Below, piece by piece: positions 16,572 to 25,642 of a stretch of DNA of 64,000 nt (its first letter is position 1; each line of letters opens with the position of its first letter). The DNA is from Thalassotalea sp. LPB0316 (GTDB lineage Bacteria > Pseudomonadota > Gammaproteobacteria > Enterobacterales > Alteromonadaceae). The notes under the pieces are model-generated. The model did not search any database. It was not told the DNA's origin and saw nothing but the letters and a program-made list of their open reading frames with translations. Where the stretch lies: contig NZ_CP062946.1 in the NCBI RefSeq assembly GCF_014898095.1, positions 3,038,001 to 3,102,000 on the forward strand, written 5' to 3'. The translations under genes were made by a program, and so were the position numbers.

Positions 16572-17612
16572 ATGAATAATAACGTTATTGCCATCGATTT
16601 AGCAAAGTCTTCTTTTCATGCCTGTGTTATAACAGATAAAAACAAAGTGCTCACAGATAGAAGTTTTACTAGGGCATCATTAACTAATTGGTTAATTAAG
16701 CAGAAACCAGCGACCGTTGTCATGGAAGCCTGTGGCTCTTCACATTACTGGGCTAGATTTGCAGAGCAACACGGTCACAAGGCAAAAATCATCCCGACCA
16801 AATCCGTTACCCCCTTTCGCCAGGGCCATAAAACCGATAAGAACGACGCCTTGGCAATAGGCGTAGCTTCAAAACAACCGAGAGTAAAGTCTGTAGCCAT
16901 CAAAACCGTTGAGCAACAAGGTTTACAGTCGATAGAAAGAATGCGTCAACATCTGAGTGACCAGTTAACAGCAATGAGTAATATGCTTAGGGCGTTAATA
17001 TCTGAATTTGGCATCACCATCCCCAAAGGTATTTCGGCATTTAAAAAGCGCATTCCTGAAATACTCGAGGATGGAGAAAACGAGCTGCCTTTTGCTTTTC
17101 GAGAGCAAATAAGCAATATGTATCAACTGTATTTAGTTATCGAAGCGCAAGAGCAACACATTGAAAAACAACTAGGCTTACTGATTAAACAGCAAGCGCA
17201 ATGCCAGTCTCTAATGGCACTAGAAGGTGTCGGGCCGGTTAATGCGCTTGGCCTTTATATTGCCCTTGGAAATCAAGGTAGTAGTTTTAAAAATGGGCGA
17301 GAAGCCTCGGCTTGTATAGGCCTTACACCGAAGCAATATAGTACCGGAGGAAATATTGTACTCGGTACCATAGGTAAAAAGTGTGGTAACAAACGGCTAC
17401 GCTCAACGTTAATCCAAGGTGCTTTGGCTTATGTGAAAGTCGTGGATAAACGGCAACCTAAAAACAACAAAGAAATATGGATTAAACAGTTGATAGCAAA
17501 AGGTAGTCTTAAAAAAGCGGCGGTAGCATTAGCCAACAAAACGGTTCGAACCGCTTGGGCGATGTTAAGCCATGATAGTCAATATCAAAAACCAGCTGAG
17601 CTACACCACTAA
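16572..17612 (+). CDS. IS110-family DEDD transposase (IS1111 type)
   Basis: The protein has 346 residues from the ATG at 16572, preceded by GGAG at 9 bases; an upstream in-frame TTG lacks such support. The RuvC-like N-terminal domain has Asp9 (AIDLAK), Glu52 (VVMEACG), Asp89 and Asp92 (TDKNDALA), the DEDD set. The C-terminal Tnp domain carries LEGVGPVNALGLY, GREASACIGLTPKQYSTGG (candidate catalytic Ser257) and KKCGNKRLRSTLIQGA. The family recombines DNA under guidance of an element-encoded RNA; that RNA is proposed at 17675. Confidence 0.95.
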   Translation: MNNNVIAIDLAKSSFHACVITDKNKVLTDRSFTRASLTNWLIKQKPATVVMEACGSSHYWARFAEQHGHKAKIIPTKSVTPFRQGHKTDKNDALAIGVASKQPRVKSVAIKTVEQQGLQSIERMRQHLSDQLTAMSNMLRALISEFGITIPKGISAFKKRIPEILEDGENELPFAFREQISNMYQLYLVIEAQEQHIEKQLGLLIKQQAQCQSLMALEGVGPVNALGLYIALGNQGSSFKNGREASACIGLTPKQYSTGGNIVLGTIGKKCGNKRLRSTLIQGALAYVKVVDKRQPKNNKEIWIKQLIAKGSLKKAAVALANKTVRTAWAMLSHDSQYQKPAELHH

Positions 17613-17674
17613 ATTAGACAACCCATCAATTAAGTTATAGGAAATTACATCTTTATTTAATGCGATTAAAAAAT

Positions 17675-17812
17675 AGGTAAGACCGACCTCCAAGAGCCTG
17701 CTCATTCCCTCGGTATAAAATACCGTCACCTCGATGAGGCATGGAGGTGCGAATACATCAGGGGCCAGAGTTCGCTACTCAAATAGAGCCCGAATATACG
17801 GACGCACCTTTC
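17675..17812 (+). ncRNA. Candidate bridge (seeker) RNA of the IS1111-type element
   Basis: Two internal loops are visible. Target loop: closed by ACCTCCA (17686-17692) with TGGAGGT (17742-17748) and capped by hairpin CGGTAT-AAA-ATACCG (17711-17725). TCATTCCC (17702-17709) is complementary to the right target GGGAATGA, and CACCTCG (17727-17733) equals the left target plus core. Donor loop: closed by AGGTGCG (17745-17751) with CGCACCT (17803-17809) and capped by GGGC/GCCC. ATACATC (17753-17759) is complementary to GATGTAT at the left IS end, and ATATACG (17794-17800) equals the right IS end. The closing stems overlap at 17745-17748, so their exact extents are uncertain. The 5' and 3' ends are estimates. 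Confidence 0.8.
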
Positions 17813-17887
17813 CTACTTAACATTGCAAAAAATAGGTTGTAATTATCCGGGAGTCCATATACGGGAATGACACTTTGTTCTGGCCTT

Positions 17888-17983
17888 ACAACCTTTGAAC
17901 CTTGCAACCTTTAAACCTTGCAACCTTTAAACCTTACAACCTTTGAACCTTGCAACCTTTAAACCTTACAACCTTTGAACCTT
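17888..17983 (+). repeat. Tandem array of 12 octamers, consensus NNAACCTT
   Basis: Twelve consecutive 8-bp units: ACAACCTT, TGAACCTT, GCAACCTT and TAAACCTT in near-regular alternation. The two leading bases vary and AACCTT is invariant. The array lies between the split REP-like hairpin and the flgT promoter, mirroring the different octamer array on the flgO side. Confidence 0.95.
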
Positions 17984-17993
17984 TTTAAAAAGC

Positions 17994-18011
17994 TTCGGCA
18001 TAATAAATGCA
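17994..18011 (+). promoter_or_regulatory. Sigma-54-like promoter for flgT
   Basis: TTCGGCATAATAAATGCA has GG and GC 12 bases apart, matching -24/-12 geometry with one change in the -24 box (CGGC for TGGC). It is 47 bases upstream of the flgT start and resembles the flgO promoter on the other strand, also ending in ATGC. Confidence 0.55.
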
Positions 18012-18058
18012 TTATCGATAATCATTAGATTCAGTGCCAAAAGCGTGACAGATTTTTT

Positions 18059-19228
18059 ATGAGTAAACTAGCTAAACTTTCGTTGATCACTCTCCTGTTA
18101 AATACCACACCAGCTTATGCTGAGTGGTTCCAAGCTTCAGGGAGTTCATTTATTGATAGTAGCGGAAAGAAAATTGCTAAAACACGAGCTACCGAAAATG
18201 CGCTAAAAAAAGCGTTACTCGTCGCTGGAGCATCCGTCTCGAGTGTTCAGCAAGTCGTCAACGGCCTAATGACCAAAGACGAACTCAATGTTAGAGCTAG
18301 TGGCGTCGTTAATGGTTTTGAAATTGTCGAAGAGTACTACCAGGATGATGTCGTTACTGTCACCATTCGCGCTGACATTTTTCCGCAAGAGAAACAGTGT
18401 TTTGCCGCCGACTACCAAAAGCGCTTGTTAGTGACGAAAGCCCATATTAAATACCGAGAACAAGCCAATATAGGTGGAATTTACCAACTGGACAGGCAAA
18501 TCGCCTACCAACTGAATGAACAACTTCAAAATAACACCCGTTATATGCAAACCCAACTTGCGCTCAATAATACAACTGAGTTCGGTCGTTACATTGATAG
18601 TTTTAATCAAGATAAGCTGAAAGATTTGACTATTAGTATTGCTAATATGACCCAAAGTCAGTTTATTCTTTACACCGAAATTACCGACCTATCATTTGAG
18701 CAAGAACCAACCAACAGTTGGAAGTTTTGGCAAAATGATATTCTACCGCGAAACTTTGCTATCAGGATCCACCTATTTGATGGCAACACTGGAGAGTCCT
18801 TTCTTGAGCAGCAATATAGTGCGGCATCGCCTTGGACATATAAATACCGCGAGCAAGTTGACGTTGCCAGTAATCAATTCCAAACAAGCCCTTACGGCCT
18901 AGGCATTAATCGAATTTTAGAACAAGCGGTGATGGACTTAGATGAATCCTTAATGTGCCAACCATCACAAGCTAAAATTATTCACGCAGGTAATAACCAA
19001 CTCATCTTAAATATTGGTAAACGTCACGGCGTACAAATTGGTGATGAATTCTCGCTATTACACCAAGAAAATTTTATCGCTAACAATGGTAAACAATATA
19101 CAGGATATACGCTCAGCCCTTATAAAGTTACCATTACTAAGGTCACTCAAGATAGCGCTACTGCTGTTACTCAAAACGATGAAACCCTCGGCAACATCCA
19201 GCACAATGATTTAGCAGTAAGATATTAA
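18059..19228 (+). CDS. flgT: Flagellar assembly protein FlgT
   Basis: The protein has 389 residues with a signal peptide (about 1-21, ending AYA-EW). The N-terminal domain has ASGSSFIDSSGKKIAKTRAT, ENALKKALLVAGASVSSVQQ and ASGVVNGFEIVEEYYQDDVV. The middle part resembles a TolB-like N domain, and the C-terminal part is a small beta domain (NIGKRHGVQIGDEFSLLHQE). This is the three-domain layout of Vibrio FlgT, which builds the H ring around the flagellar rod and stabilises MotX/MotY. It is divergent from flgOP, as in vibrios, but here an IS and two octamer arrays lie between. Confidence 0.88.
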   Translation: MSKLAKLSLITLLLNTTPAYAEWFQASGSSFIDSSGKKIAKTRATENALKKALLVAGASVSSVQQVVNGLMTKDELNVRASGVVNGFEIVEEYYQDDVVTVTIRADIFPQEKQCFAADYQKRLLVTKAHIKYREQANIGGIYQLDRQIAYQLNEQLQNNTRYMQTQLALNNTTEFGRYIDSFNQDKLKDLTISIANMTQSQFILYTEITDLSFEQEPTNSWKFWQNDILPRNFAIRIHLFDGNTGESFLEQQYSAASPWTYKYREQVDVASNQFQTSPYGLGINRILEQAVMDLDESLMCQPSQAKIIHAGNNQLILNIGKRHGVQIGDEFSLLHQENFIANNGKQYTGYTLSPYKVTITKVTQDSATAVTQNDETLGNIQHNDLAVRY

Positions 19229-19272
19229 TTTAAATAGTAATAAAGTTAATATTTGGTATATTAAGTGTCAAT

Positions 19273-19349
19273 GTCCCTGTAGCTCAGCTGGATAGAGCAT
19301 TCGCCTCCTAAGCGAAGGGTCGGACGTTCGAATCGTCTCAGGGACGCCA
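19273..19349 (+). tRNA. tRNA-Arg, anticodon CCT
   Basis: The 77-base gene has acceptor arms GTCCCTG and CAGGGAC, D-arm TAGCTCAGCTGGATAGAGCA, anticodon stem TTCGC/GCGAA with loop CTCCTAA (anticodon CCT), a GTTCGAAT T-loop, discriminator G and an encoded CCA. It reads AGG codons. It lies 44 bases after flgT; no integrase or att duplication is seen beside it. Confidence 0.96.
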
Positions 19350-19480
19350 CCCTCTCACTCAGCATTAGATTAACTAATGCGAAATAGTAATTTTTTTCGT
19401 TTGTTTAATGTGCATTAAATCTTGATAATGCGCGCTCTTTTTTTGACCACGTAATTAAACAAACGGAGTAATACCCACTA

Positions 19481-19753
19481 ATGAACGAAATGTTCTTCGA
19501 CATCATCAGTTGGCTAGGTTTAGCCTTATGTATTGGTGCATTTTTTGTTAAAGATATGATTAAACTCAGGTTAGTAACCTTCACAGGTTGTCTATGCTTA
19601 GGGGTTTATTACACTCATATTGATGTCGTTCAAGGTATGATTTCCAATGTCATTATTCTCGCGATCAATGGCGCGTATTTATTCAAGTTCAAATTTAATA
19701 AACTATTCAAACGTGGAAAAACTCGCTTAGAAGATGAATTAGAGTACAGCTAA
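19481..19753 (+). CDS. Small inner-membrane protein, YgjV-like
   Basis: The protein has 90 residues with three predicted helices (about 8-24, 31-48 and 52-70), ending in a basic and acidic tail (KFKFNKLFKRGKTRLEDELE). The pattern of a short PnuC-like three-helix unit resembles the YgjV (Imp-YgjV) family and is reminiscent of the 88-residue protein at 1831. The role is unknown. GGAG precedes the ATG, and an intrinsic terminator follows at 19790. Confidence 0.6.
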   Translation: MNEMFFDIISWLGLALCIGAFFVKDMIKLRLVTFTGCLCLGVYYTHIDVVQGMISNVIILAINGAYLFKFKFNKLFKRGKTRLEDELEYS

Positions 19754-19789
19754 GCTCACTATTGCCCGTACAAAAAATTTACAGACATA

Positions 19790-19816
19790 AAAAAACCCGC
19801 TAATGCGGGTTTTTTA
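19790..19816. terminator. Intrinsic terminator, usable on both strands
   Basis: AAAAAACCCGC and GCGGGTTTTTT flank a TAAT loop. It follows the YgjV-like gene on the plus strand and also lies 20 bases past the stop of the small minus-strand ORF at 19837. Confidence 0.92.
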
Positions 19817-19836
19817 ATCGTTAAATCCTTGAGCTT

Positions 19837-19971
19837 TTAATTTTCTTGCTCTATCACAATGTCCCTATCTCCATCTGTGGCGCTATTGCTGAAAAAGGCG
19901 GATAAACCTAATATCGCTACGGCTAGCATCACAGTGGTCAACTTCAATCCCCTAGGAGACGACCTATTCAT
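19837..19971 (-). CDS. Small membrane protein (44 residues)
   Basis: The reading frame starts MNRSSPRGLKLTTVMLAVAI, continues LGLSAFFSNS and ends DGDRDIVIEQEN. It has a basic N-terminus, one hydrophobic helix (about 10-28) and an acidic tail, the usual shape of a small single-pass protein with the N-terminus inside. AAGG stands 6 bases before the ATG. The convergent terminator at 19790 follows it closely, and its composition is like that of its neighbours. No family is recognised. Confidence 0.5.
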   Translation of the reverse strand: MNRSSPRGLKLTTVMLAVAILGLSAFFSNSATDGDRDIVIEQEN

Positions 19972-20102
19972 TTTTTGCCTTCAGAGTTATCGTTATTATT
20001 TTTTCGACTCTTAACAAATCAACATTACGTTATTAGTAAAACGATTTCAACACATTAGCATCATTTTAGCGACTGATTCATTGATTTTTGTCAAGATATT
20101 GC

Positions 20103-21026
20103 TCAATAACCGATACTTTTATCCACTTTGTGTTTTATCGCTTGTTCTTGAGTCATCGCGATGTAATTGTCAGCGATTTGTTCGATGATCTCTTGCTGAT
20201 CAGTTATCGCGGCAATATGTGGCGTAATATTAATATTCGGCTGCTGCCAAAATGGGTGTTTTTCAGGTAAAGGCTCTTGTTGAAATACGTCAAGTGTTGC
20301 ACCGGAAATATCTCCATTACGACACGCTTCAAGCAGGTGTTCTTCATTGATAGTATTACCTCGGCCAACATTAATCAGCCAGGTTTGTTGACTACAAGCT
20401 GATAAAAATTCACGATCGATCAATAACCGAGTCGCTTGAGTGTCTGGCAATAGGTTCACTGCGTAATCACAGTCTGCTAAAGCATCATACAGCGCCTGCT
20501 TACCTTGAATACAAGGGTAGTTTTTATCTGTTTGTACCGTTCTAGACCAGCCTGTCACGTCAAATCCATTAAGCTGCAATTGACGTGCAACGACATCGCC
20601 AATTTGACCGACACCTAACACCAATACCCGTTTACCTTGTAATCGGCGCTGAAATTTCCAGCGCTGTTGTATTTGTTGCTCGGCAAATTCTGTCAATCGA
20701 CATTGGCGCATTAACATCACACCAAGAACATATTCAGCCATTTGCTGAGCAAGCGAATCGACAACAATACGAGATAAAATCACATGTTCAGGTATTGCTT
20801 GATCGAAAGTAAAGTGATCAACCCCTGCCCCTAGCGATTGCGCTACTTTAATATTTGGCAGCTGTTGCCATATATCAACGGGGTGTTTCCACATCACGGC
20901 ATAGGTCACTTCCTCAGGAGACGATATGTCAGGCCACAGCTGGATTTTAACCTCGGGAAGTCGTTGCTGTAATAATACTCGTAACTTTTCAGCATTGCGA
21001 TCAGTGATCACTAAAGCGATAGACAT
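20103..21026 (-). CDS. ghrA: D-2-hydroxyacid dehydrogenase, GhrA-type glyoxylate/hydroxypyruvate reductase
   Basis: The 307-residue protein matches the E. coli GhrA length. The NAD(P)-binding motif VLGVGQIGDVVARQL is near 136-150. Catalytic residues are Arg in NVGRGNTIN, Glu in FQQEPLPEKHPFW and His in ITPHIAA. The HPFW and the short N-terminal catalytic domain (SLGAGVDHF) place it in the GhrA subgroup, which reduces glyoxylate and hydroxypyruvate with NADPH. It lies near the glyoxylate-shunt genes but not in one operon with them. It is transcribed away from tkt. Confidence 0.85.
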   Translation of the reverse strand: MSIALVITDRNAEKLRVLLQQRLPEVKIQLWPDISSPEEVTYAVMWKHPVDIWQQLPNIKVAQSLGAGVDHFTFDQAIPEHVILSRIVVDSLAQQMAEYVLGVMLMRQCRLTEFAEQQIQQRWKFQRRLQGKRVLVLGVGQIGDVVARQLQLNGFDVTGWSRTVQTDKNYPCIQGKQALYDALADCDYAVNLLPDTQATRLLIDREFLSACSQQTWLINVGRGNTINEEHLLEACRNGDISGATLDVFQQEPLPEKHPFWQQPNINITPHIAAITDQQEIIEQIADNYIAMTQEQAIKHKVDKSIGY

Positions 21027-21280
21027 AATAAAAAACTCTCTTTTGATGACAACAAGTGATTAGCCTAAGTCGGTAATATAGCAAAAGTTTTCTCTTGATA
21101 TCGGCAAAAATATTGATGGCTTCCCTACCAATTGGACAGTTTTAATCACGTCCATCTCATTGCTAGATAACAAAAAACATACAAGAAATAAGAGAATAAT
21201 ATTTGCAGTAAATCCGTCGGTAAGCGAGAATACCGCAACTTTTCTTTTCATCAAAAAATAAACCAAGTTCAGGAGCAACT

Positions 21281-23263
21281 ATGCCTTCTCGTCAACAATT
21301 GGCCAACGCTATTCGTGTTTTAAGTATGGATGCCGTACAAAAAGCAAAATCAGGACACCCTGGTGCACCTATGGGTATGGCAGATATCGCTGAAGTATTA
21401 TGGCGCGATCACCTAAAACACAACCCTACTGACCCAAAATGGGTTGATCGTGACCGCTTTATCTTGTCAAACGGTCATGGCTCAATGTTGATATATTCGC
21501 TTCTACACTTAACTGGCTACGACCTACCAATGTCGGAGCTTGAAAACTTCCGTCAACTACATTCTAAAACACCTGGTCACCCAGAATACGGTTACACGCC
21601 AGGTGTTGAAACAACAACAGGCCCATTAGGCGCTGGTATTTCAAACGCCGTGGGGATGGCGATTGCCGAAAAAACGTTGGCAGCTCAATTTAACCGTGAT
21701 GGCCACGATATTGTTGATCACTTCACCTACTGTTTCTTAGGTGACGGCTGTTTAATGGAAGGTATTTCACACGAAGCTTGTTCACTAGCTGGTACGTTAG
21801 GCCTAGGCAAATTAATCGCATTTTGGGACGACAACGGCATTTCTATCGATGGCCACGTTGAAGGTTGGTTTACTGACGATACACCTGCGCGTTTTGCCTC
21901 ATATGGTTGGCACGTAATTGCTGATGTTGATGGTCATAACCCTGAAGCAATCAACGCAGCGATTATCGAAGCTAAATCAGTCACCGACAAACCAACTATG
22001 ATTTGCTGTAAAACCGTGATTGGTTTTGGCTCACCGAACAAATCAGGATCTCATGACTGTCACGGCGCGCCACTAGGTGAAGAAGAAATAGCAGCAGCAC
22101 GTGAGTTTTTGAACTGGCCACATGCACCATTTGAAATCCCAGCCGACATCGCAAGTGACTGGAACCAACAAGACAAAGGTCAAGCTAACCAAGCGAGTTG
22201 GAATGAAAAGTTTTCAGCCTATAAAGCGGCACATCCTGAACTGGCTGCTGAATATGAGCGTCGTGTTATCAAGGGTGACTTACCGGCTGAATTTGAAGCC
22301 AAAGCCAATGCGTTTATTAAAGAAACCCAAGCAAAAGCGGAAAACATCGCGTCGCGTAAAGCATCGCAAAATACCATTGAAGCGTTTGGCCAAATGTTAC
22401 CCGAATTATTAGGTGGTAGTGCTGACTTAGCTGGCTCAAACTTAACGCTATGGTCTGGCTCTAAAGGCATAGAAACCGATCCTGCTGGTAACTACATCTT
22501 CTACGGTGTGCGTGAATTTGGTATGAGCGGTATTATGAACGGTATTTCATTGCACGGTGGTTTCATCAACTACGGTGCAACCTTCATGATGTTTATGGAA
22601 TACGCGCGTAACGCTGTGCGTATGTCTGCCTTAATGGGTATCCAAAATATTTTCGTGTATACCCACGATTCAATTGGCCAAGGTGAAGACGGCCCAACGC
22701 ACCAGCCTATCGAGCAGTTAACTAACTTACGTACAACACCCAATATGGTGACATGGCGTCCAGCTGACGCTACTGAATCAGCTGTTGCATGGAAAAATGC
22801 CGTAGAGCGTCAGCAAGCACCAACGTCTTTAGTGTTCTCTCGCCAAGGTTTACCTGCATTAGCACGTAACGAAGAGCAAGTTGAAAACATCGCTAAAGGT
22901 GGTTACATCCTAAAAGACAGTGTAGGCACACCAGAGGTTATTTTAATTGCCACTGGCTCTGAGGTTGCACTTGCATTAAAAGCCGCTGAGCAACTTGGTG
23001 ACAACGTCCGTGTTGTCTCTATGCCGTCAACAAATATCTTTGACGCCCAAAGCGCCGAGTACAAAGAATCAGTGTTACCATCGACAGTTACTAAACGCGT
23101 TGCAATTGAAGCTGCCCATACTGATTTTTGGTATAAGTACGTAGGCTTTGCCGGTAAGGTTGTCGGTATGACTACCTTTGGTGAGTCAGCACCAGGTGGC
23201 GTTTTAATGGAGCATTTTGGTTTTACAGTCGATAATGTCGTTAATACGGTAAACTCGCTGTAA
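21281..23263 (+). CDS. tkt: Transketolase
   Basis: The protein has 660 residues, the normal length. It transfers two-carbon units in the pentose phosphate pathway using thiamine diphosphate. Motifs seen are [18 protein letters not shown] with His26, [20 protein letters not shown], the cofactor motif [27 protein letters not shown] and [26 protein letters not shown] precedes the ATG. It is the first gene of the tkt-epd-pgk-fba cluster. A hairpin with a short T tract follows and may lower readthrough into epd. Confidence 0.98.
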   Translation: MPSRQQLANAIRVLSMDAVQKAKSGHPGAPMGMADIAEVLWRDHLKHNPTDPKWVDRDRFILSNGHGSMLIYSLLHLTGYDLPMSELENFRQLHSKTPGHPEYGYTPGVETTTGPLGAGISNAVGMAIAEKTLAAQFNRDGHDIVDHFTYCFLGDGCLMEGISHEACSLAGTLGLGKLIAFWDDNGISIDGHVEGWFTDDTPARFASYGWHVIADVDGHNPEAINAAIIEAKSVTDKPTMICCKTVIGFGSPNKSGSHDCHGAPLGEEEIAAAREFLNWPHAPFEIPADIASDWNQQDKGQANQASWNEKFSAYKAAHPELAAEYERRVIKGDLPAEFEAKANAFIKETQAKAENIASRKASQNTIEAFGQMLPELLGGSADLAGSNLTLWSGSKGIETDPAGNYIFYGVREFGMSGIMNGISLHGGFINYGATFMMFMEYARNAVRMSALMGIQNIFVYTHDSIGQGEDGPTHQPIEQLTNLRTTPNMVTWRPADATESAVAWKNAVERQQAPTSLVFSRQGLPALARNEEQVENIAKGGYILKDSVGTPEVILIATGSEVALALKAAEQLGDNVRVVSMPSTNIFDAQSAEYKESVLPSTVTKRVAIEAAHTDFWYKYVGFAGKVVGMTTFGESAPGGVLMEHFGFTVDNVVNTVNSL

Positions 23264-23286
23264 TTAAACGATAATTCACCTTCAAG

Positions 23287-23313
23287 CGCCGAGCACTAAG
23301 CTCGGCGTTTATT
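23287..23313 (+). terminator. Weak terminator/attenuator between tkt and epd
   Basis: CGCCGAGC (23287-23294) and GCTCGGCG (23300-23307) form an 8-bp GC-rich stem with loop ACTAA, followed by TTTATT. The epd start codon is 22 bases after the stem, so partial termination or processing is likely. Confidence 0.65.
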
Positions 23314-23328
23314 CCAATAAAGAGAGTT

Positions 23329-24339
23329 ATGTCGATAAACATCGCCATTAATGGTTTAGGTAGAATTGGCCGCAGTGTATTGCGCGCCGTCTTTGAAACC
23401 AATCGTCAACATCAAATCAATGTCGTCGCCATCAACGAGCTCGCTGACATTGAAGGTATTGCTCACCTATTAAAATACGACAGTACCCACGGGCGCTTTC
23501 CATTTGAGGTTAGGCACAGCCAAAATCAGTTGAAAATCAATGACCATACGATCAATATCAGTCATCACAAAAGCTTAAATGCGCTTGAGTGGGCTGAGCA
23601 CAATGTCGACATTGTGCTCGAGTGCTCTGGTGTATTTGATAAGCGTGAGCATGGCGAATTGCACTTAAAACAAGGCGCAAAGAAAGTCTTGTTCTCACAG
23701 CCAATCGCCAAAAAAATTGATAACACAATTATTTACGGCATTAATCAAGATAGCCTGTTAGCTGAGCACCGCATTGTTTCTAATGGTTCATGTACCACTA
23801 ATTGTATCGTACCTGTGATCAAAGCAATCGATGATGCCTTTGGCGTAGAAAGTGGCACTATCACCACAATTCACTCCTCGATGAATGATCAGCAAGTGAT
23901 TGATGCTTATCACAGTGATTTACGTCGAACGCGCGCCGCCAGCCAGTCTATTATTCCCGTCGATACCAAGCTTGCTTTAGGTATTGAAAGAATACTGCCT
24001 AAGTTTGCCGGTAGGTTTGAAGCTATTGCCGTTCGAGTACCAACGATTAATGTTACCGCGATGGACTTAAGCGTAACAGTCAACACTGATGTTTCCATCG
24101 CAGAAATTAATCAAGCAATCATTAAAGCTACAAGTAATGGTTTATCGGGTATCCTGGGATATACCGAAGAGCCACTTGTATCGATTGATTTTAATCACGA
24201 TCCGCACTCGTGTATTGTCGACGGCAATCAAACTCGTGTTAGTCACAAGCGTTTAGTGAAAATGCTAGTGTGGTGCGACAACGAGTGGGGATTTGCCAAC
24301 AGAATGTTAGATACGGCTTTAGCCATGTCTAAAGTATAA
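23329..24339 (+). CDS. epd: D-erythrose-4-phosphate dehydrogenase
   Basis: The protein has 336 residues of the GAPDH fold. [16 protein letters not shown] NAD-binding start ([17 protein letters not shown]), catalytic Cys155 in [13 protein letters not shown], and the Epd-specific [20 protein letters not shown] separate it from GapA. It oxidises erythrose 4-phosphate to 4-phosphoerythronate, the first step of the PdxA/PdxB pyridoxal phosphate pathway, and may assist glycolysis. The epd-pgk-fba order is the classic gammaproteobacterial arrangement. Confidence 0.95.
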   Translation: MSINIAINGLGRIGRSVLRAVFETNRQHQINVVAINELADIEGIAHLLKYDSTHGRFPFEVRHSQNQLKINDHTINISHHKSLNALEWAEHNVDIVLECSGVFDKREHGELHLKQGAKKVLFSQPIAKKIDNTIIYGINQDSLLAEHRIVSNGSCTTNCIVPVIKAIDDAFGVESGTITTIHSSMNDQQVIDAYHSDLRRTRAASQSIIPVDTKLALGIERILPKFAGRFEAIAVRVPTINVTAMDLSVTVNTDVSIAEINQAIIKATSNGLSGILGYTEEPLVSIDFNHDPHSCIVDGNQTRVSHKRLVKMLVWCDNEWGFANRMLDTALAMSKV

Positions 24340-24377
24340 ATTATAGTTATTACACCCTTGTTCAAACGGAGTTAATC

Positions 24378-25553
24378 ATGTCAGTAATCAAAATGAGTGA
24401 TTTAGCACTTGCCAACCAACGCGTATTAATTCGCGAAGACTTAAACGTCCCTGTTAAAGACGGCAAAATCACTTCAGATGCGCGTTTAAAAGCGGCACTA
24501 CCAACACTAAAACTTGCCCTAGAATCAGGTGCGAAAGTCATGGTGATGTCTCACCTAGGTCGCCCTACCGAGGGTGAATTTAACACTGAATTTTCACTAC
24601 AACCTGTGGTTGATTACCTAGCGGCGGCACTTAACTACCCTGTTCGCTTAGTCACTGATTATCTCGACGGTGTTGAAGTGGGCGCTGGCGAGCTCGTCGT
24701 GTTTGAAAACATTCGCTTTAATGTCGGCGAGAAGAAAAACGACGAAGCGCTAGCACAAAAACTCGCTAATCTTTGCGATATTTTTGTGATGGACGCCTTT
24801 GGCACAGCTCATCGCGCACAAGCAAGTACGCATGGTGTTGCCAAGTTTGCGCCTACTGCATGTGCTGGTCCGTTATTAGCAGCTGAATTAGATGCATTAG
24901 GCAAGGCCCTCGATAATCCAGCGCGCCCGCTGGTAGCGATTGTTGGTGGCTCAAAAGTATCAACTAAGTTAACGGTCTTAGATTCGTTAGCAGGTATTGT
25001 TGATCAATTAGTTGTCGGTGGTGGTATCGCCAACACCTTCATCGCGGCACAAGGCCACAACGTTGGTAAGTCTTTATTTGAAGCTGACTTAGTCGATGAA
25101 GCTAAGCGTTTAACGGCTCAAGCACAAGCAAATGGCGGTGATATTCCTGTACCGACTGATGTTGTAGTTGGAACTGAGTTTTCGGAAAGCGCAACGGCAA
25201 CATTAAAAGCCGTTAGTGATGTTGCACCAGACGATATGATTTTTGATATAGGCCCAGATTCAGCGCAAGCATTAGCCGATATTTTAGCAAACGCTGGTAC
25301 CATTGTATGGAATGGTCCTGTTGGTGTATTTGAGTTTGATCAATTCGGCAAAGGTACAGAAATTATTGCTAACGCCATTGCTAATTCAAAAGCTTTCTCT
25401 ATCGCCGGTGGCGGGGATACTTTAGCAGCGGTTGACAAATACAACATCGCCGATAAAGTCTCATACATTTCAACCGGTGGCGGAGCTTTCCTAGAATTTT
25501 TAGAAGGTAAGAAATTACCTGCAGTAGCGATTTTGGAAGAACGCGCAAAATAA
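24378..25553 (+). CDS. pgk: Phosphoglycerate kinase
   Basis: The protein has 391 residues. It makes ATP from 1,3-bisphosphoglycerate in glycolysis. Typical motifs are [75 protein letters not shown] and the nucleotide-site [12 protein letters not shown] near the C-terminus. It starts 38 bases after epd with GGAG before the ATG, so the two are cotranscribed. The 364-base gap to fba holds repeats. Confidence 0.98.
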   Translation: MSVIKMSDLALANQRVLIREDLNVPVKDGKITSDARLKAALPTLKLALESGAKVMVMSHLGRPTEGEFNTEFSLQPVVDYLAAALNYPVRLVTDYLDGVEVGAGELVVFENIRFNVGEKKNDEALAQKLANLCDIFVMDAFGTAHRAQASTHGVAKFAPTACAGPLLAAELDALGKALDNPARPLVAIVGGSKVSTKLTVLDSLAGIVDQLVVGGGIANTFIAAQGHNVGKSLFEADLVDEAKRLTAQAQANGGDIPVPTDVVVGTEFSESATATLKAVSDVAPDDMIFDIGPDSAQALADILANAGTIVWNGPVGVFEFDQFGKGTEIIANAIANSKAFSIAGGGDTLAAVDKYNIADKVSYISTGGGAFLEFLEGKKLPAVAILEERAK

Positions 25554-25569
25554 GGCTGGAAGGTTAAAA

Positions 25570-25610
25570 GCTATAATGCTGGAATGTTTTTAACTTTCCA
25601 GCATTACAGC
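25570..25610. repeat. Hairpin with octamer-like core after pgk
   Basis: TAATGCTGGAA (25574-25584) and TTCCAGCATTA (25596-25606) are perfect inverted 11-mers; the stem extends to 15 bases with one change. The left arm contains CTGGAATGTT, the same word as the octamer array at 16341. It lies 16 bases after pgk and could end or stabilise the transcript, though no T run follows. Confidence 0.6.
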
Positions 25611-25642
25611 CTTATCGCATAAAAAGGCCTTTTGAACTGAAG

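Larger units (their letters stand above)
16501..17863 (+). mobile_element. IS110-family insertion sequence, IS1111 type
   Basis: The element is about 1.36 kb: one transposase gene, a short left end and a 250-base right noncoding end. Sub-terminal inverted repeats TATGGACTCCC (16504-16514) and GGGAGTCCATA (17849-17859) are 11 of 11 and lie 2-3 bases inside the ends, the mark of the IS1111 subgroup. CG flanks both sides (16499-16500 and 17862-17863), as expected for recombination at a shared 2-base core rather than target duplication. It sits inside the right arm of a REP-like hairpin in the flgO-flgT intergenic region. All parts appear intact, so it may be active. Confidence 0.88.

Noticed and set aside
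19273..19349. tRNA-Arg as an integration site of a genomic island
   Set aside because: No integrase, no repeated tRNA 3' end and ordinary core genes on both sides.
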